DNA from: JAEUHQ01 sp964538915
GTDB taxonomy: Bacteria; Planctomycetota; UBA1135; UBA2386
NCBI GenBank assembly: GCA_964538915.1
Contig: CAZIFB010000006.1
Span: forward strand, 62,001 to 126,000
Length of the DNA stretch: 64,000 nt
Reading direction: 5' to 3'
Shown here piece after piece: positions 21,542-29,369 of the stretch. The translations under genes and the position numbers were made by a program. Below the pieces are notes generated by a model. That model worked only from the letters and a program-made list of their open reading frames with translations, was not told the DNA's origin and did no database searches. Each line of letters opens with the position of its first letter. Position 1 is the stretch's first letter.

Positions 21542-22738
21542 CTACGGCGTGCTACGCGGTGTTGCGAACGGGAGTGTCCGACCCTCGTGCATACGGAACT
21601 CGAGCCACCGTGCGATGGCGAGCGCCTGGCCGAGTCGGATCGCGGCGCGGCCGTGGCACGGCACGGGTTCGACGGTCAGGTGCTCGCGCGCGACGACGTC
21701 CTCGAGGTAGCCCGCGCGGTGGTTCGTCGCGTTGCAGTAGTTCGTCTTCAGCACCGTGGTCGGCGTACCCGCGGGGAGGAGCGGCGCGCCCCACGCGAGC
21801 GACGTCGACGTCCATGCGGTCACCGGGGCGCCGTCGCCGAGGAAGCGCCGGAAACGCTCGCCCGCGTCCGTCGCCGTGTCGCCGTTCGTGAGATCGGCGC
21901 GCGAAAGAGCCATGTGATCGAGGTGTGTGTCGGTCGGGCCACGGCCCGAGGGCCGCAGGATCGCTTCGAACGTTTCGCCCGTCGTCGGCCGTACGGCGGC
22001 CCACTGCACGAGTTCGCGTCCGACGGCGGGATCACCGCCCGCGGCCGATGCCTCGGCGTAGGCGACGACGAGCCGCGGGTCGGCCAGCAGCAGCGACAGG
22101 GCGCGCGACTCGCGCTGGCGGGGCCGGTGCGTGCGGCCGACTCGCGGCACCGTGGCAATGAGATGCACCTGCTGATCGATCATGCGATCGAACGCGTCGA
22201 CCAGCTCGCCGAGGCGGTCGTTGTCGGGCTCGAAGGCGCGCAGCGCCGCGACGATCGCTTCGAGCGTCGACACGTAGTCGGCGCGTGGCTCCCGGCGGAT
22301 GCGATAGCGGCTCGGCTCCGCAGGGTCGATGCGCACGTGGCGGAGGCGCGCGAGCCACGGGTTGTCGGCATAGAGGCGCTTCGCATGCGCCCATGTGCCG
22401 TCGATGGCGAGCAGTGTCGATGGTCGTTCGGTGCTGCGGAGATCCTCGACGAGCGGTGCATCCGGTCGCGGCCACAGGACGACCGTGTCCGGCGGTACGG
22501 TCGGTTCGCACCGCAACACGTCCGCAGCACCGGCGTAGGCGACGTGCACCCGTGCGCGCGGCAGGCAGAGGCCGACGAGGCGCGCGGTGCCGAACGGATG
22601 GGTGCGCTCGTGCGGATGCTGCAGGACCACCACATCGGTGCGCGTCGGTACGACGGGCAGGCTCTTGCAGTAGCACAGGCGGTGCGGGCGTAGGCAGCGG
22701 TAGCAGCGACCAGGGTTCGGCGCGGAATCGTTCGTCAC
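21542..22738 (-). CDS. DTW-domain tRNA aminocarboxypropyltransferase with extra C-terminal domain
   Basis: Residues 1-200 match DTW-domain enzymes (TapT/YfiP), which transfer the aminocarboxypropyl group of S-adenosylmethionine to tRNA uridine (acp3U). The N-terminal Cys cluster CYRCLRPHRLCYC, LQHPHERTHPFGTA and the signature IDGTWAHAKRLY are present. Residues from about 220 to 398 are additional. They resemble a DEDDh exonuclease fold (VVAYAEAS, VGRELVQWA, late GRAAIRLGQALAIARWL), but the first catalytic Asp/Glu pair is not evident, so this part may be a binding domain. GTG 22738 overlaps the TGA of the upstream mobA-like gene. Confidence 0.7.
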   Translation of the reverse strand: MTNDSAPNPGRCYRCLRPHRLCYCKSLPVVPTRTDVVVLQHPHERTHPFGTARLVGLCLPRARVHVAYAGAADVLRCEPTVPPDTVVLWPRPDAPLVEDLRSTERPSTLLAIDGTWAHAKRLYADNPWLARLRHVRIDPAEPSRYRIRREPRADYVSTLEAIVAALRAFEPDNDRLGELVDAFDRMIDQQVHLIATVPRVGRTHRPRQRESRALSLLLADPRLVVAYAEASAAGGDPAVGRELVQWAAVRPTTGETFEAILRPSGRGPTDTHLDHMALSRADLTNGDTATDAGERFRRFLGDGAPVTAWTSTSLAWGAPLLPAGTPTTVLKTNYCNATNHRAGYLEDVVAREHLTVEPVPCHGRAAIRLGQALAIARWLEFRMHEGRTLPFATPRSTP

Positions 22739-23349
22739 GAGCGGTCGTCCGCGCGTGCGCGGTCGTAGTCGGCGGGAGCGTTCACGTTGCAGAGGAAGCG
22801 AAGGTCGGGATCGAACCCGCGCAACTCGTCTTCGTCGACGAAACGCGTGGGAACGAACTCGGCGACGCGACGCGGCGAGCGCACTCCGGTGGCCAGCAGC
22901 GAGTCGATCGTCGCCGCGGTCCCGATGCGCCAGATCGCGCAGAGCGGATGGAGTCCGTCGGCGGTTCGTGGGAGCACGAGGTTCGCCGCGCCGAGCCGAT
23001 CGTGCAGGAAAACGATCGCCGTCGCAGTGACGAACGGCGTGTCGCAGGCAGTCACGAACACCGCGTCGTGCGGTCCGAAGCCGTGGTGCTCGACGAGGAA
23101 GCGCATGCCTGTCGCGATCGCTGCGAGCGGGCCTTCGCCCGGGTGGTCGTCGTGCGTGCGTTCGACGGTCGTGGGAAGCGCGGGAAGGTCCTGGCCCGCC
23201 TGTGCGACGACGACGACCGGTGCGCAGCACGCCGTCGCGGCGGTTGCCGCCCGGCCGAGCATCGTGTCCGCACCGAACGGCAGCGACTCCTTGGGACGAC
23301 CCATGCGCGTGCTGCGTCCGCCTGCCAGAATGAGCGACCCGAGCCGCAT
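22735..23349 (-). CDS. mobA: Molybdenum cofactor guanylyltransferase-like protein
   Basis: This 204-residue nucleotidyltransferase starts with LGSLILAGGRSTRMGRPKESL, the classic MobA/MocA phosphate-binding loop. VTACDTPFVTA supplies the metal-binding Asp region, and VNAPADYDRA is the typical C-terminal element. MobA joins GMP to molybdopterin to give the guanine dinucleotide cofactor; the related MocA makes the cytosine form. A molybdate transporter operon lies at 40.8-43.8 kb, consistent with molybdoenzyme use. The ATG at 23349 is preferred; an ATG six codons earlier is possible. It is divergent from the DUF971 gene. Confidence 0.78.
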   Translation of the reverse strand: MRLGSLILAGGRSTRMGRPKESLPFGADTMLGRAATAATACCAPVVVVAQAGQDLPALPTTVERTHDDHPGEGPLAAIATGMRFLVEHHGFGPHDAVFVTACDTPFVTATAIVFLHDRLGAANLVLPRTADGLHPLCAIWRIGTAATIDSLLATGVRSPRRVAEFVPTRFVDEDELRGFDPDLRFLCNVNAPADYDRARADDRS

Positions 23350-23400
23350 GGCGATCTTGTCCGGCATTCCCCGGCAGCCCGCAAGCGGTGACTCCTCCGC

Positions 23401-23715
23401 ATGCAGCTGCAGCCGACGCCGAAGAAGGCCGACCTCGTCTCGCCGTTCACGTTCCGTATCGAGTGGAAGGACGGCGCCGTCACCGACCTCGGCGCGCGCG
23501 CTCTCCGCCTCGCTTGTCCGTGCGCGAGCTGCATCGAAGAGGGCACCGGCCGTCCTCTGCTCGATCCCGCGACCGTGCCGCCGGACATCCTGATCCTCGG
23601 CAGCGAACTCGTCGGCCGCTACGGCTTGTCGTTCATGTGGAGCGACGGGCATCGCACCGGGATCTTCGCGTGGCCGCGCCTGCGCGACCTCGGTGCGTCG
23701 GGGAACCCGGAGTGA
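23401..23715 (+). CDS. DUF971 domain protein
   Basis: This 104-residue protein matches DUF971, the small domain also found at the N-terminus of gamma-butyrobetaine hydroxylase and beside Mrp/ApbC iron-sulfur carriers. Key elements are FRIEWKDGAVTDL, ARALRLACPCASCIEE (a possible metal-binding Cys cluster), and WSDGHRTGIFAWPRL. The exact function is unsettled; a role in iron-sulfur handling has been suggested for relatives. Its stop overlaps the next start as GTGA. Confidence 0.75.
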   Translation: MQLQPTPKKADLVSPFTFRIEWKDGAVTDLGARALRLACPCASCIEEGTGRPLLDPATVPPDILILGSELVGRYGLSFMWSDGHRTGIFAWPRLRDLGASGNPE

Positions 23716-24449
23716 CCGCGTCGCCGGACTGGAACGACGTGCTCCGGATCGCCGGGCGCGTGCTGCAGCACCTCGACTGGCGGGTACTCGGCGACGTGTA
23801 CTTCCACTGGGGCGGTGAGTCGTTCTGGGCCGAGCGCCGCCCGCGAGTGCTCGAACTCGGCGGCGAACTCGGCCGGCGCCTGCTCGGCGAAGTGCCGCGC
23901 GGCGGCGCGTCGTTGTGGGTCGGCGCGGGCGTGGCCGAACTGCCCGTTCTCCTCGGCGAAGTGATGCTGCACGGCCGGACCGTCGTCGCCACGAACCTGC
24001 GCGCCGAGGAGTGTCGTGTGCTCGACGCGGGCCTTCGCACCGCCGCTCCGGACGTTTCGCTGCGGTTCGTGCCCGAGGACGCGCGCGCCGCGGCGCCGGG
24101 TCGGACGTTCGACCACCTCGGCTGCATCAGCGTGTTCACCGATCCCGAGTCGTGGCCCGTGCTGAGCGACGTCTCGTACGGCCGCATCGCTCCGGTGCAG
24201 ATCGACGTCGACCGGTTCGTCGCGGAGCGTCAGGCCGCGCGCGAGCTGGCGGCTGCGTTGTTCGCGCGGCTGCGGCGCCCGGGCGTCGTGACGACGTCGG
24301 CCGAGGAGGCGGCTTGGTTCCTCGAGCAGGCGGACCTCGCCGGCGCTGCCGTGGAGGCGGCCGACGACCTGGTGGACACCGCGGTCGTCGGCGATCCGGT
24401 CGGATTCCTGCGGGTCGGCGCTCCCGCTACGGGGTCAGCGTCAGGCTGA
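23712..24449 (+). CDS. Hypothetical protein, SAM-enzyme-like fold possible
   Basis: This 245-residue protein is translationally coupled to the DUF971 gene. A segment SLWVGAGVAELPVLLGE followed by VVATNLRAEECRVLDAG resembles the first two strands of a Rossmann-type methyltransferase, but the later motifs are not convincing. The C-terminal 60 residues are Ala/Asp/Glu-rich. I cannot name the family. Its last 23 bases overlap the 3' end of the convergent M64 peptidase gene. Confidence 0.5.
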   Translation: MTASPDWNDVLRIAGRVLQHLDWRVLGDVYFHWGGESFWAERRPRVLELGGELGRRLLGEVPRGGASLWVGAGVAELPVLLGEVMLHGRTVVATNLRAEECRVLDAGLRTAAPDVSLRFVPEDARAAAPGRTFDHLGCISVFTDPESWPVLSDVSYGRIAPVQIDVDRFVAERQAARELAAALFARLRRPGVVTTSAEEAAWFLEQADLAGAAVEAADDLVDTAVVGDPVGFLRVGAPATGSASG

Positions 24450-26316
24450 TCGCGTTGCTCGCCGCGGCGAACAGATCGACGTCGTTCGCGATCAGGAACG
24501 CGAAGTGCGTCTGCACGCTCGGCAGGCCCGTGCCCGGCGGCAGTGCGAAGTTCGCGTGAGCACGCCCCTGGGCGTCGAGCACGCCGAGGAAGGCGCCGAA
24601 GATCGGCGAGTTGGCGAGCGCGAGGCCGAGGTTCGAGAAGTTGTCGAGGTTGAGCGGCAGGAACGTGGACGGCGTCAGCTGCAGGCCGGGCGACGTGCCG
24701 GAAGCTCCCCACAGGATCAGGTAGAGGGACACCGCCGGGTTCGCGCACGGCGCGATCACGATCGGTTGCGCCGTGCCGCCCGTCGTGACGGAGACCGACG
24801 TGGCGTCCGGTGGATAGAGCAGCGGGTCCTCGAACTCGATCTTCGTGATGCACGGGCCCGTGTTGCACAGCAGGCCGGCGAGGCGTGAGTTGTCGTTGTC
24901 GTTGCTCTCGTGCACGACGTTCGTGCGGTCGACGACCGCGTGCAGGAACCACACCTGCGCCTTGGTGCGCCAGGGCACCTGGACCGTCTTCGGCGCAGCC
25001 GTCGTCTGCCCCGCGTTGAGGCCGCCGACCGTCACCTTGCCGAGGTAGATGTCCTGCGTGGTCCACGTGTTCGTCGACGACAGGAAGAACTCGACGTCGA
25101 ACGGTCCGGCGGCGGCGGGGCCGTCGTTGGTGATCGTCGGGGTCAGTGTCATCGTGGCACCGGGTACGACGAACGACGCGCTGGTTCCGAACGACGGCAC
25201 GCGCAGGTTGCACGCGGTCGGGTCGTCGACGGTCACCTGCCACGTGTGCGACTCGACGAGCGTCGACGCGGGGTCGCTGCGCACCATCGTCGTGTGGTCC
25301 GTGACGACGACCTCGAGCGTGTGCGCGCCGAGCGCCACCGTGTTCGGGTTCAGCGTGTAGGCGGTGCCCGTGGCGCCCGCGATGACGTTGCCGTCGAGCT
25401 TCCACACGATCGTCGGGGCGTTGCTGCCCGGCACGATGTGGGAGATCGCGAACAGCTGCGAAGTGGGGACGCTGACGGTGACGTTCGTCGAGGACGGCAC
25501 GGTCGACACGATCGTGTCGACGATGCTGTTGGTGACCTTGGAGATCTGCTCGCGGCAGACGGAGCACAGGGTCTGACCGAGGCTGCGCATCATGCAGTTG
25601 TTCCGCGGGCGCCAGATGCCGTGCAGGTAGTAGCGCGCGCCCTCGAAGGCGCTGATGCCGTCCGTGCCGTGCCAGATCGACCACTTCGCGCCGGTCGGCG
25701 ACGTCGTGACGTTCACTTCGCCCGGTTCGGAGCCGGAATACGTGTTGTTGGGATAGTCGTACTCGTCGGCCAGGAGGCCGAGGCTGTGCCCGACCTCGTG
25801 CGTCTGCACGTCGGCCATCTGGGAGCCGTTGTAGCTGACCGCGAACGTGGCCGCGCAGCCGCCGTAGCGGCTCGAGTTCACGAGGACGAGCACACGTCCT
25901 TCGTTCGCCGGGGCGAGCGCGGCATCGGCGAGCGCGAGCGCGGTGTCACCGATGTAGAGGCAGCGATCCGTGCCGCCGACGTTGTAGGTCGAGTCGTACG
26001 CCGTGTCGACGAAGATGGGCGGCACGATGTCCGGCTGGTCGGCGCCGCTCTGGTTGCTGGCGCGGAACACGGTGTGCACGTTGAAGTAGGCTGCGAACGT
26101 CTGGTACGGCTGCGTCTGGAAGAAGCCCGTCAGGAACGTCTGCACGTTCGCGTTGAACAGCGCCTGTTCGCTCGCCTGGTACCCGTCGCCGAGGATCACG
26201 ATGTCGTAGCGCGACTGCGTCGTGCCGTTGTTGAGCACGGTGGTGACGACGGGCGTCTGGGCGCGGAGACCGGCCACTGCGCCGAGCGCTGCAAGGAAGT
26301 GGATCGTGCGCTTCAT
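24427..26316 (-). CDS. Secreted M64-type metallopeptidase
   Basis: This 629-residue exported protein has a signal peptide ending GLRAQ. A peptidase domain of the M64 (IgA peptidase) family follows, with YDIVILGDGYQ near the N-terminus and the zinc motif HEVGHSLGLLADEY, where the last Glu of ADEY is part of the extended motif. Next come one or two Ig-like domains (TVSVPTSQLF, GAHTLEVVVTDH) and a C-terminal domain common to this organism's secreted proteins. It probably degrades external proteins. ATG 26316 has GGAGGTGGACG just before it and overlaps the TGA of the upstream gene. Confidence 0.82.
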   Translation of the reverse strand: MKRTIHFLAALGAVAGLRAQTPVVTTVLNNGTTQSRYDIVILGDGYQASEQALFNANVQTFLTGFFQTQPYQTFAAYFNVHTVFRASNQSGADQPDIVPPIFVDTAYDSTYNVGGTDRCLYIGDTALALADAALAPANEGRVLVLVNSSRYGGCAATFAVSYNGSQMADVQTHEVGHSLGLLADEYDYPNNTYSGSEPGEVNVTTSPTGAKWSIWHGTDGISAFEGARYYLHGIWRPRNNCMMRSLGQTLCSVCREQISKVTNSIVDTIVSTVPSSTNVTVSVPTSQLFAISHIVPGSNAPTIVWKLDGNVIAGATGTAYTLNPNTVALGAHTLEVVVTDHTTMVRSDPASTLVESHTWQVTVDDPTACNLRVPSFGTSASFVVPGATMTLTPTITNDGPAAAGPFDVEFFLSSTNTWTTQDIYLGKVTVGGLNAGQTTAAPKTVQVPWRTKAQVWFLHAVVDRTNVVHESNDNDNSRLAGLLCNTGPCITKIEFEDPLLYPPDATSVSVTTGGTAQPIVIAPCANPAVSLYLILWGASGTSPGLQLTPSTFLPLNLDNFSNLGLALANSPIFGAFLGVLDAQGRAHANFALPPGTGLPSVQTHFAFLIANDVDLFAAASNAISLTLTP

Positions 26317-26837
26317 CGTCCACCTCCGGCGAGCTCGTTCACCCTGGCGCCGGTCGTGAAGCCCACGGGCACCTGTTCGCCTCCCTCGCGCCGCGAGAAC
26401 TGGTAGGTCGCGGCCTCGGCGAAGCGCGGCACGTTGACGAGCATCGCGACGCGCGGGTCGTGCACCACGCATCCTTCGACGCGCACCGGTGCGCCCTTGC
26501 GATCTGCCGCGGTGTCGAAGTGCACCAGGTCGAGCGGAACCTCGGCGAGAACGGAGCCGTCCTGCGCCAGGATCGATAGCGTCCAGGCGCTCGTCAGCCC
26601 CTTCGGCACGCCGGCCCAAGGGTCGCCCTTCGCAACCGCACCGCTGATCGTGAGCTGGTCACGATCGCCTTCGACGATCAGCGTGAAGTGACCGCGTGCG
26701 ACCGGCAGCGGCGGCTGGGTCGGCGCAGCGGGAGGTGCAGGAGGTGCGGCGTTCGCCGCGTCGGTGGCGCGCGGTGCGCACAGCCAGCCGACGGCGGCGA
26801 GCGCCGCGGCGGCCGTGAGGAGGTTGGTCGTGTGCAT
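26313..26837 (-). CDS. Exported small protein upstream of the M64 peptidase
   Basis: This 174-residue protein has an N-terminal hydrophobic segment (LLTAAAALAAVGWLCAP) and a Pro/Ala-rich linker, then a beta-rich domain of about 130 residues (GHFTLIVEGDRDQLTISG, RVEGCVVHDPRVAMLV). No family is recognised. Its ATGA overlap with the M64 peptidase suggests they are made together; a chaperone, inhibitor or anchor role is possible but unproven. The start ATG at 26837 is chosen because the signal sequence begins there. Confidence 0.6.
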   Translation of the reverse strand: MHTTNLLTAAAALAAVGWLCAPRATDAANAAPPAPPAAPTQPPLPVARGHFTLIVEGDRDQLTISGAVAKGDPWAGVPKGLTSAWTLSILAQDGSVLAEVPLDLVHFDTAADRKGAPVRVEGCVVHDPRVAMLVNVPRFAEAATYQFSRREGGEQVPVGFTTGARVNELAGGGR

Positions 26838-26912
26838 GAGAGAGGGTGGGGAGAGGTCAGGGAGTATAGCCAGGGTGGAAAGGCCGCGACCGCGCGGACA
26901 GGATTGCGGCAC

Positions 26913-28022
26913 ATGGACTTCCGCGGTCGCGTCCTTCTTGCTCCGTTGACCAAGGGGGGCAACCTCCCGTTCCGCCGACTGTGCCTTGCGCACGGGTGCA
27001 CGACCACGATGGGGGAGATGGCCTACGCGTACCAGGTCGTGCGCCGCAGCAAGAGCGAACTCGCGCTACTGCGCAAGCACGCAGAGGAGGCGTGCTTCGG
27101 CGCGCAGATCGCGGCGAACCGGCCGGGCGACGCGATCGCCGCCGGTCTCGCGGCCGTCGAACGCGGCGCGTCGTGGGTCGACCTCAACTGCGGCTGCCCG
27201 ATCCACGACATCGTGCGGCGCGGCATGGGCGCGGTCCTGCTGCAGCGGCCGGCGCACCTGCACAAGCTGGTCGCGGAGATGGTGAAAGGCCTCCCCGTTC
27301 CGGTCACCGTGAAGATCCGTTTGGGCTGGTCGGAGGACGACCAGAATGCGAGCGAGACGGCGAAGGCGATCGAAGAGGCCGGCGCCGCAGCGGTCACGGT
27401 GCACGGCCGTACGCGCGAGCAGCGCTACTCGCGCGCTGCCGACTGGGACTCGATCGCGCGCATCGCATCGGAACGATCGATTCCCGTGATCGGCAACGGC
27501 GACCTCCTGACCTGGTACGAGACGAAGCAGCGATGGGAGCAGAGCGGCGTGGCGTCCGTGATGATCGGTCGCGGCGCGCTCATCAAGCCGTGGATCTTCC
27601 GCGAGATCGCGGAGCAGCGTGCGTTCGAGCCCGGGGCCGAGCAGCGGCTCGGCATCTACTTCGATCTCGCGAAGAAGATGAAGGAGCACTTCCGCGACGA
27701 CGAGAAGGGCCGCGAACGCGCGATGCGCTTCCTGCCGTGGCACTTCGAGTTTTTCTGCCGCTACCGTCCGCTGTCGGCCGAGCGCTGGGTCGAGTCGTCG
27801 CGGAGCCACCCGTTGATGCAGACGCGCTTCCCCGACGACGAAGAGGTCTCGGTCCTCGAGCGCCTGCTGCGCGACGCGAGGCCGGAAGTCCACCAGCGAC
27901 TCGCCGCGCTCCTGTGGGAGGCGCCGGACGAGGCGGCTGCGGTTGCTGCCGCTACGGCCCTCGCGGCGGAGATGCCGCCCGTCACTGGTGAAGCTGGCGA
28001 AGTCGCCACCGCCCACGGCTGA
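26913..28022 (+). CDS. tRNA-dihydrouridine synthase, Dus3-like
   Basis: This 369-residue flavin enzyme reduces uridine to dihydrouridine in tRNA. Key motifs are LLAPLTKGGNLPFRRLC (FMN barrel start), GEMAYAY, WVDLNCGCPIHDIVRRGMG with the catalytic Cys, VTVKIRLGW, VHGRTREQRYS and MIGRGALIKPWIF. NCGCPI is more like Dus3 than bacterial DusA/B. A second Dus homologue lies at 54361-55455. The start at 26913 is the first ATG before the conserved core; the gene is divergent from the 26837 gene with a 75-base gap. Confidence 0.87.
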   Translation: MDFRGRVLLAPLTKGGNLPFRRLCLAHGCTTTMGEMAYAYQVVRRSKSELALLRKHAEEACFGAQIAANRPGDAIAAGLAAVERGASWVDLNCGCPIHDIVRRGMGAVLLQRPAHLHKLVAEMVKGLPVPVTVKIRLGWSEDDQNASETAKAIEEAGAAAVTVHGRTREQRYSRAADWDSIARIASERSIPVIGNGDLLTWYETKQRWEQSGVASVMIGRGALIKPWIFREIAEQRAFEPGAEQRLGIYFDLAKKMKEHFRDDEKGRERAMRFLPWHFEFFCRYRPLSAERWVESSRSHPLMQTRFPDDEEVSVLERLLRDARPEVHQRLAALLWEAPDEAAAVAAATALAAEMPPVTGEAGEVATAHG

Positions 28023-28099
28023 AGCTGGTGCATCGCGTGGATCACGCCGTGGGTAGGGCGGCGGCAAACGGTTGCCTGGCCGGCCGTTGGGTGACTTCT

Positions 28100-28126
28100 G
28101 GTTCGATCCCGGTGGTTCGATCCCGG
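28100..28126 (+). repeat. Tandem 13-mer resembling a tRNA T-arm
   Basis: GGTTCGATCCCGG occurs twice with a 14-base period in the 174-base gap between a Dus gene and an SRPBCC gene. GGTTCGATCC is a typical T-loop sequence. I could not fold a complete tRNA around it: there is no matching acceptor stem and no clear anticodon arm. It may be a tRNA remnant or an old integration scar. The rest of the gap shows nothing else. Confidence 0.4.
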
Positions 28127-28196
28127 GGTGTGCCACAAGCCTCGGCCTCGACTGCGGTTGGGCCTTCGTTGATCCACGCAAGGCATCAGTCCGGGG

Positions 28197-28964
28197 TCAG
28201 CCCGGGAAGCCGACGACCTCGGCAATTCGCCCGTCGGGGGCGAAACGGAAGCACGTGGTGCCGCGGCCGCGCGGCGTGTCGTTGGCGTCGACTGCCACCC
28301 AGGTGACGAGTGCGTTGCCCTGGCACTGGCGCACTTCGCCGTCGCGGCGCATGCGCAGACCCGGCATGTGCACGTGCGTGTTCGCGATGTGCCCGTGCAG
28401 TTCGTCGCGGCCCGTGAGGCACGACCACGGATCCTGCATCGTCACGTCGTCCGCGGCGCATGCCGCGAGCGCGTCGCTGCGCTTCCGCGCGTCCGTCTCC
28501 GCCCACGCGGCGAACCAGCGGTCGGCCATCGAACCAGCGCCGGCGTGCCGTTCGTTCGCGACGACGTTCGCGAACACCGCGAAGTGGTATCGCCAGCCCG
28601 GGACGTGGTGGTCGCGCGACTTCGCCTCGGGGAGGTCGTGCCGCATCGACAGCCTCGTGCCGTTCGGGTCGTCGGCGAGTTCGATCGTGACCAGGGAACT
28701 GCCGGGCGGCAGTTCAGGGTGTGCCTTCTCGTAGCCGTAGGTGAACACGATGCGCCGATCCGGCTCGAACGCCGTCACCTGGCCGCGCGCGATCACGCCG
28801 TTCGGGTAGGCGATCTTCATCTCGCCGCCGACGCGGCCGTCGATCGTCGATCCGGCGCCCCACCAGCGCGCGAAACGTTCGCTGTCGGTGAAGAAGCGGA
28901 ACACGACGTCGCGCGGGGCTCGGATGACGAGGGAGCGGTTCAGCGAATGGGGGAGGTCCTTCAT
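28197..28964 (-). CDS. SRPBCC (AHSA1-like) protein fused to an NTF2-like domain
   Basis: This 255-residue protein has an activator-of-Hsp90-type SRPBCC domain (residues 1-145; VFRFFTDSERFARWWG, YPNGVIARGQVTAFEP, RLSMRHDLPEAKSRD). An NTF2-like segment follows (RWFAAWAETDARKRSDAL, MQDPWSCLTGRDELHGHI). SRPBCC domains bind hydrophobic ligands. It sits 14 bases after an ArsR-type regulator gene on the same strand, a very common pairing in which the repressor controls the SRPBCC gene. The ligand is unknown. The start is ATG 28964. Confidence 0.75.
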   Translation of the reverse strand: MKDLPHSLNRSLVIRAPRDVVFRFFTDSERFARWWGAGSTIDGRVGGEMKIAYPNGVIARGQVTAFEPDRRIVFTYGYEKAHPELPPGSSLVTIELADDPNGTRLSMRHDLPEAKSRDHHVPGWRYHFAVFANVVANERHAGAGSMADRWFAAWAETDARKRSDALAACAADDVTMQDPWSCLTGRDELHGHIANTHVHMPGLRMRRDGEVRQCQGNALVTWVAVDANDTPRGRGTTCFRFAPDGRIAEVVGFPG

Positions 28965-28978
28965 GGGGAACTTGCGGG

Positions 28979-29308
28979 TCAGGAGGAGGAAGGCGAAGGG
29001 CCGCGGCGCGACGCCTCGAGTTCGGCTTCGAGCCTCAGGCGGTAGAGCGCGTCGTCCCACGAGCTCTCGAGCCAGCGGCGGAACGGTCCGAGCGCCGTGC
29101 GGCGGGTGCGGTAGAGCCGGCTCCTGCCGTCGCGCTCCACGTCGACCAGGCCGGCGTCGCGCAGCCGCCCGAGGTGCTGCGAGATCGCACCGAACGTGAC
29201 GTCGTCGAGCGCTTCGTGGATGGCCCCGGCCGAGCGCGATTCGTCCCAGCAGAGCCGGAGGATCTCGCGGCGGCGCGGGTTGTTCAGGACGGCCAGCAGG
29301 TCGGTCAC
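28979..29308 (-). CDS. ArsR-family HTH regulator
   Basis: This 109-residue winged-helix protein reads LLAVLNNPRRREILRLC, then a recognition helix region TFGAISQHLGRLRDAGLVDV and wing DGRSRLYRTRR. The classical ArsR metal-binding ELCVC is absent, so it likely belongs to the metal-independent group that regulates SRPBCC/AHSA1 genes. The start is GTG 29308. The DNA just upstream is strikingly AT-rich for this genome and probably carries its promoter and operator. Confidence 0.8.
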   Translation of the reverse strand: MTDLLAVLNNPRRREILRLCWDESRSAGAIHEALDDVTFGAISQHLGRLRDAGLVDVERDGRSRLYRTRRTALGPFRRWLESSWDDALYRLRLEAELEASRRGPSPSSS

Positions 29309-29336
29309 GAAAACAGTAAAAACTAAAATGAATGGA
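29309..29336 (-). promoter_or_regulatory. AT-rich promoter/operator of the ArsR-SRPBCC pair
   Basis: Within 29310-29334, 20 of 25 bases are A or T (AAAACAGTAAAAACTAAAATG), in a genome that is otherwise very GC-rich. It lies directly upstream of the GTG of the ArsR gene. A promoter -10 region and ArsR operator are the likeliest content, though I do not see a perfect dyad. Confidence 0.45.
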
Positions 29337-29369
29337 GAAGCAAGGGGTAGGGGCTCGTTCTCGGGGGGG

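Noticed and set aside
28028..28140. A full tRNA gene around the GGTTCGATCC repeats
   Set aside because: I could not form an acceptor stem or anticodon arm on either strand; only T-arm-like pieces are present.
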